A stretch of 9,072 nucleotides of DNA from assembly GCA_026914095.1 (NCBI GenBank), contig JAPPIY010000004.1, forward strand, positions 1-9,072, given 5' to 3'. Under the pieces are notes generated by a model. It had not been told where the DNA came from. It ran no database searches and saw only the letters and a program-made list of their open reading frames with translations. The DNA is from Oligoflexia bacterium. GTDB lineage: Bacteria; Bdellovibrionota; Bdellovibrionia; Bdellovibrionales; UBA1609. The translations under genes and the position numbers were made by a program. Shown here piece after piece: positions 6,292 to 9,072 of the stretch (position 1 is its first letter; each line of letters begins with the position of its first letter).

Positions 6292-7422
6292 ATGATAAAA
6301 TCTATGGAGTCCAAATCAGTTAAAAATATCCCCCCCCCTCTCAGTTTTTCTGACATTGAAAGTGTTGGAATGCGTTATCTATCTCAAACAGATTTGTTCC
6401 AATGTATATGGAATCTAGGAACTTTCTGTAATTATTCCTGTTCCTATTGTTGGCCACATAGCCATTCCTCTAAACCTAATTACATTCCTTTGAAAACTTT
6501 AACTAACACTATGGATAAAATAAAAAAAAAAGCTAGAGAAAAAGGATTTCACTCTTTTCGCTTCTCCTTTGCGGGAGGAGAGCCAACTCTCCAAAAATAT
6601 TTTCTAAACTTGATTCGCCATTATTCTAATGACACAAAAAACTGCAATCATCAAGGCTTACATATAGTAACAAACTTAAGTCAAAAAATAAAATGGCTTA
6701 AATTATTTACAGAAGCTGTTTCTCCTTTAGATCTAACTGTAATTACTGCGTCTTTTCATAGAGAGTTTGCAGATTGTAATGAATTCGTTGAAAAAATAAA
6801 GTTTCTTGCAGAAAACAATATTATCTGCGCAGTATCTATAGTTATGGTTCCGCAAAAATTTGATATGTTGTTAGAGTATGCAAAATTTTTCTATGATCAC
6901 TCTATAAATGTGTATCTTCAGCTCCAAGAAGATTTTAACAATAAAATTGTATCTAATTATACTAAAGAGATGATTGAAATAATGCAAACGTCTTTTCCTC
7001 TAAAACAGGAGTATTGGACAACAAACATAGAAAAAACTAAGAAACAGAGGAAAAGAAACTCCATACTACCTTCCAAATCTCATATCGTGGAGTTAATTGA
7101 TTCCTCTGGAAAAGCGCGCCATCTAGATAACTGTGACAGATTAAACGCTTTAAATTTCAATCGCTATAAGGGTTGGGAATGTTCCGCGGGATATAGAAGT
7201 ATTATCATTAACGCAAAGGGAGACATTAAAAGAGGATTTAGATGTAAAGATAAGCCTATTGGTCAACTGAATAAAGACTTTTCTCTATTACCAAACAATG
7301 AGCCTTGTATAACCTCTGCCTGTCTCTGTACTGGAGATAATAAAATACCTAAAAGAAGAGCAGGAACAAAACATACCTTGTATAAACAAATAAAGCCTAT
7401 CTCAGAATCTCCTCCTGAATGA
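6292..7422 (+). CDS. Radical SAM protein with C-terminal Cys-rich (SPASM/twitch-like) domain
   Basis: A 376-residue radical SAM enzyme. The [4Fe-4S]-binding CxxxCxxC is CNYSCSYC (Cys46, 50, 53), followed by the SAM-binding FAGGEPTL (GGEP at 95-98), TNLS, and a beta strand with LTVITASFH. The C-terminal part has six more cysteines (281, 297, 318, 339, 344, 346) in the order WECSAGYRSIIINAKGDIKRG, FRCKDKPIGQL, PCITSACLCTGDNKIPKRR, which looks like an auxiliary-cluster SPASM or twitch domain. I recall uncharacterised proteins with the same C-terminal pattern; the substrate is unknown. I see no candidate precursor peptide or partner enzyme beside it. It stands alone, opposite in strand to the genes around it, and by eye its codons are more AT-rich than its neighbours', which hints at transfer. 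A run of nine C's (6330-6338) lies at codons 13-16. The start at 6292 (alternatives Met5, Met27) has no Shine-Dalgarno. Confidence 0.88.
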   Translation: MIKSMESKSVKNIPPPLSFSDIESVGMRYLSQTDLFQCIWNLGTFCNYSCSYCWPHSHSSKPNYIPLKTLTNTMDKIKKKAREKGFHSFRFSFAGGEPTLQKYFLNLIRHYSNDTKNCNHQGLHIVTNLSQKIKWLKLFTEAVSPLDLTVITASFHREFADCNEFVEKIKFLAENNIICAVSIVMVPQKFDMLLEYAKFFYDHSINVYLQLQEDFNNKIVSNYTKEMIEIMQTSFPLKQEYWTTNIEKTKKQRKRNSILPSKSHIVELIDSSGKARHLDNCDRLNALNFNRYKGWECSAGYRSIIINAKGDIKRGFRCKDKPIGQLNKDFSLLPNNEPCITSACLCTGDNKIPKRRAGTKHTLYKQIKPISESPPE

Positions 7423-7451
7423 GATTTAAAGCTTAGAGCGGCTTAATTACT

Positions 7452-7847
7452 TTATTTTTTAATCACTTGATCTAAAACTCCATTGATGAAACCGACTGAA
7501 CTTTTTTCTCCAAACTGTTTAGCTAATTCTAAGGCTTCATTTAAAGCCACTTTATCAGGGACTTCAGGACAAAACAATATTTCAAAAACTGCCAGTCTCA
7601 TAATATTCAAATCCACCAAAGACATTCTATCTATTTTCCAATTCTTGGCGTATCGGCTTATGGTTTCATCTAAACAAGCTTTATGCTCTTTAATGCCTCT
7701 AAGATAGCTAAATACAAAGGCTGTATCTGAATCATTTAAATTTTTTAAAAAGAAATTTTTGTCCGGGCGGGCGGAAGAAGAATCAGAGCGAAACTCATTC
7801 TGGTAAAGAGTTTGAAAAATAGCTGTTCTTGATCTCCTGCGTGACAT
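7452..7847 (-). CDS. nusB: Transcription antitermination factor NusB
   Basis: RNA-binding protein that with NusE/S10 binds boxA in rRNA leader transcripts and prevents premature termination. The 131-residue, mostly alpha-helical product has the family start (SRRRSRTAIFQTLYQNEF), RYAKNWKIDRMSLVDLNIMRLAVFEILF, VALNEALELAKQFGEKSS, and the closing VGFINGVLDQVIKK, all characteristic of NusB. Length is normal. The start ATG at 7845-7847 fits the family; no Shine-Dalgarno is visible. The gene often follows ribH, but here no ribH is seen upstream: the next 368 bases hold no gene. It is convergent with the radical SAM gene, with 29 bases between the two stops. Confidence 0.95.
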   Translation of the reverse strand: MSRRRSRTAIFQTLYQNEFRSDSSSARPDKNFFLKNLNDSDTAFVFSYLRGIKEHKACLDETISRYAKNWKIDRMSLVDLNIMRLAVFEILFCPEVPDKVALNEALELAKQFGEKSSVGFINGVLDQVIKK

Positions 7848-8022
7848 AAACGGTTAATTCTGAAAAAATCTTAGAATTATTACAATATCCTTAAACTAAC
7901 TTAGAGGAAAAATATTTGCAAGGAAATAGGGGCATAATAGCTCAAACTTCTTGAAAAATCCAAAATTTACTTTAAAAAAACTTTAAACACACCCTTTCAA
8001 AACCAAGTATTTTTTGCTCTTT
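7848..8022. other. AT-rich gap upstream of nusB, no gene seen
   Basis: I see no frame of convincing composition on either strand here. The minus-strand sequence TGTAATAAT (about 7881-7889) resembles an extended -10 element and could serve nusB, giving a leader of roughly 30 bases, but no good -35 accompanies it. The rest of the gap to 8215 is filled by the repeat element at 8023-8157 and 58 plain bases. Confidence 0.4.
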
Positions 8023-8157
8023 TATACTGATCCTATTTGAAAATTCAGGTTTCAGTTGGATTCCCGCCCTCGCTTTCGCAAGGGCAGGCTTTCGCAGGAA
8101 TGACTGAACTCTTATAGGAATGACAAAGTACCGGAAAATTCAAACACAATTAGTATA
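8023..8157. mobile_element. MITE-like palindromic element, 135 bases, with 27-base imperfect terminal inverted repeats
   Basis: The left end at 8023-8049 begins TATACTGATCCTATTTGAAA. The right end at 8131-8157, read in reverse complement, begins TATACTAATTGTGTTTGAAT. The two match at 20 of 27 positions. Nested inside are a second palindrome (TTCAGT..ATTCC at 8051-8064 facing GGAATGACTGAA at 8097-8108), a GCCCT/AGGGC hairpin (8066-8085), a direct repeat GCTTTCGCA (8072-8080 and 8088-8096), and GGAATGAC twice (8097-8104, 8117-8124). The GGATTCCCGC...GGAATGAC core resembles short palindromic repeats scattered in many bacterial genomes. It is also much more GC-rich than its surroundings. There is no coding capacity, so any movement would depend on a transposase elsewhere. 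The ends are TA, but I cannot define a target duplication with confidence. Confidence 0.65.
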
Positions 8158-8215
8158 ATTCAAAAGAGGCCTGCGCCCCCCAAATGGCTATTGACCCAAT
8201 AAAAACAGCGCTTAA

Positions 8216-8830
8216 CTAAAAACGAAAAATGAAACCAAACTGGGTTAGAGTTTCAAGATAGGCGGTTAGCTCACTGAAGGGATAGTGGATTCTTAAATTC
8301 AATTCAGTAAAAAAACCAAGATTGTGATAAACTTCAAGGAATCTAAATCCAAAAAAGAGTTGGGCATTAACAGAAAAAGCCGGAAGCTGTTGAATAAGAT
8401 AACGCGGATAAAAACCAAAACCAAAACCCATACCTACATAAAATGGAAAAGCGGTCTGAATTTCAGGAACAGAAATAAAAGGAGTCACTTCCAATAAAGT
8501 TGCTTTCTGCCTAGACATCTGAGAATTAAATATTGAAAATTTTAAATTCAAATCACCGAAAAAATCTATTTCCCTAACATTTTGAGTGAAAGACAAATTA
8601 AAAGAAGAAAAGGATTTAAAAGTTTTATCTTTACTGGCTCGATAAATGGAAATCCCCGAAGACAGCGTAAAAGCCCTTGAGTAATCATAATAGCTCCTTG
8701 AATTAGCTCTCTTAGAAAAATAATTTTCTACAATATATCTGTAACCAGATTTTTTTTCTGAATTGTCCTCTGCTTGAAGAGTCAAAGGAAAAAACAAAAA
8801 AACAAGTGTCATAAAGTTTTTTCTAAACAT
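8216..8830 (-). CDS. Probable outer-membrane beta-barrel protein, 204 residues
   Basis: I do not recognise a named family. The N-terminus is a Sec signal peptide: FRKNFMTLVFLFFPLTLQA with likely cleavage after Ala20 before EDN. The mature part alternates polar and aromatic or hydrophobic residues in strand-length stretches (SFSSFNLSFTQN, IDFFGDLNLKFSIF, FYVGMGFGFGFYP, FSVNAQLFFGFRF, LGFFTELNLRIHY). It ends in FGFIFRF with a terminal Phe, the usual recognition signature for the outer-membrane assembly machinery. There are no cysteines, so it is not a lipoprotein. Length suggests a small 8-stranded barrel. ATG at 8828-8830 has no Shine-Dalgarno, but a promoter-like TTGAAT-17-TTAAAT ends 6 bases before it. 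It stands alone, flanked by repeat ends on both sides. Role unknown. Confidence 0.75.
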   Translation of the reverse strand: MFRKNFMTLVFLFFPLTLQAEDNSEKKSGYRYIVENYFSKRANSRSYYDYSRAFTLSSGISIYRASKDKTFKSFSSFNLSFTQNVREIDFFGDLNLKFSIFNSQMSRQKATLLEVTPFISVPEIQTAFPFYVGMGFGFGFYPRYLIQQLPAFSVNAQLFFGFRFLEVYHNLGFFTELNLRIHYPFSELTAYLETLTQFGFIFRF

Positions 8831-8836
8831 ATATTT

Positions 8837-8865
8837 ATTTAACTGTGTTTTATTTTTTTATTCAA
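8837..8865 (-). promoter_or_regulatory. Promoter candidate for the outer-membrane protein gene, possibly leaderless
   Basis: On the minus strand TTGAAT (8860-8865), a 17-base spacer and TTAAAT (8837-8842), then 6 bases before the ATG at 8830. No Shine-Dalgarno lies in between. The -35 hexamer is the same as that at 1430-1435, and spacer and distance to the ATG are identical. Confidence 0.45.
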
Positions 8866-8891
8866 GAGTTTATTACACTTAAGAGGAATTA

Positions 8892-8918
8892 TATAGTGAT
8901 CCTGTTTGAATTTTCGGG
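8892..8918 (+). repeat. Solo copy of the 8023-8157 element end
   Basis: Begins TATAGTGATCCTGTTTGAAT and ends TTCGGG. It matches the left end at 8023-8049 at 22 of 27 positions in the same orientation, and the reverse-complemented right end (8131-8157) also at 22 of 27. No opposing end or GGATTCC core follows in the remaining 154 bases, so it is a lone end or the remnant of a truncated copy. Confidence 0.55.
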
Positions 8919-8920
8919 AA

Positions 8921-9072
8921 TTATAGACTTAACTTCGCATAAAGAATCTTCAAACTAAGGAAATGAAAGAGTTTTGAGCGATTTCTCTGGGAAATAAATA
9001 AGGATAAAATTAAAACCAAAAAGAAATAGAAAAAGCCTCTAAAAAACAGAATAAATAAAGAAGCCATGCGAA
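8921..9072 (-). CDS. Possible 3' end of a membrane-protein gene, cut by the window edge
   Basis: On the minus strand one frame is open from the window edge to TAA at 8921-8923. It reads a hydrophobic segment (MASLFILFFRGFFYFFLVLI...FIS) followed by a basic tail (QRNRSKLFHFL, LKILYAKLSL). This could be the last membrane helix and cytoplasmic tail of a protein that starts outside the window, or a 48-residue ORF from ATG 9065-9067. In sequence this AT-rich an open frame of 50 codons can arise by chance, and no ribosome-binding site can be judged. The stop is directly beside the solo repeat end at 8892-8918. Confidence 0.3.
   Translation of the reverse strand, partial: RMASLFILFFRGFFYFFLVLILSLFISQRNRSKLFHFLSLKILYAKLSL

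Noticed and set aside
7425..7460. Terminator between the convergent radical SAM and nusB genes
   Set aside because: TTTAAAGC facing GCTTAA forms at most six pairs with a bulge, and the T-rich run begins several bases after the stem. Too weak to call.

Overview
The window reads as chromosome from an AT-rich Gram-negative bacterium. Three features place it: a Pal-type outer-membrane lipoprotein with a diaminopimelate-binding OmpA domain, a signal-peptide-bearing outer-membrane beta-barrel candidate, and the order asd-truA-rplM-rpsI. I know that order best from deltaproteobacteria and Bdellovibrio-like lineages, so that is my best guess at affiliation. It rests on gene order and protein style, not on a search.

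Layout from left to right. 1-233 holds no convincing gene but carries a 20/22 inverted repeat (34-55 with 149-170). 234-586 is a decayed PD-(D/E)XK nuclease-like gene (minus strand) with no N-terminus, preceded by an in-frame stop and frameshifted near its end. 601-897 is a small DUF4398-like envelope protein gene broken by one in-frame TAG. It overlaps the stop codon of pal (897-1403), so these two form an envelope operon. 1465-1965 is an unrecognised cytoplasmic protein, plus strand, divergent from pal.

From 6136 down to 2099 everything is on the minus strand: an unknown 125-residue protein translationally coupled to a PEP-synthase/PPDK regulatory protein, then asd, an inverted repeat that may be a terminator, then truA, rplM and rpsI. 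This block joins control of pyruvate-to-PEP conversion, lysine/threonine/methionine and cell-wall precursor synthesis, tRNA modification and ribosome assembly.

6292-7422, plus strand, is a lone radical SAM enzyme with a cysteine-rich C-terminal cluster domain and a run of nine C's close to its start. It sits between the housekeeping block and a convergent nusB (7452-7847). The 368-base stretch 7848-8215 holds a palindromic, MITE-like element (8023-8157) with 27-base imperfect terminal inverted repeats. A lone third copy of that end lies at 8892-8918. Between them is a probable outer-membrane beta-barrel gene (8216-8830, minus). The right edge has a weak partial ORF (8921-9072, minus).

The observations I rate most worth a second look are: (1) the MITE-like repeat and its solo end; (2) three genes whose promoter-like boxes lie exactly 6 bases before the ATG with no ribosome-binding site, suggesting leaderless mRNAs; (3) the C9 tract that could make the radical SAM gene phase-variable; (4) the decay zone at 1-900. 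I see no CRISPR array, rRNA or tRNA, and no convincing multi-gene novel system.
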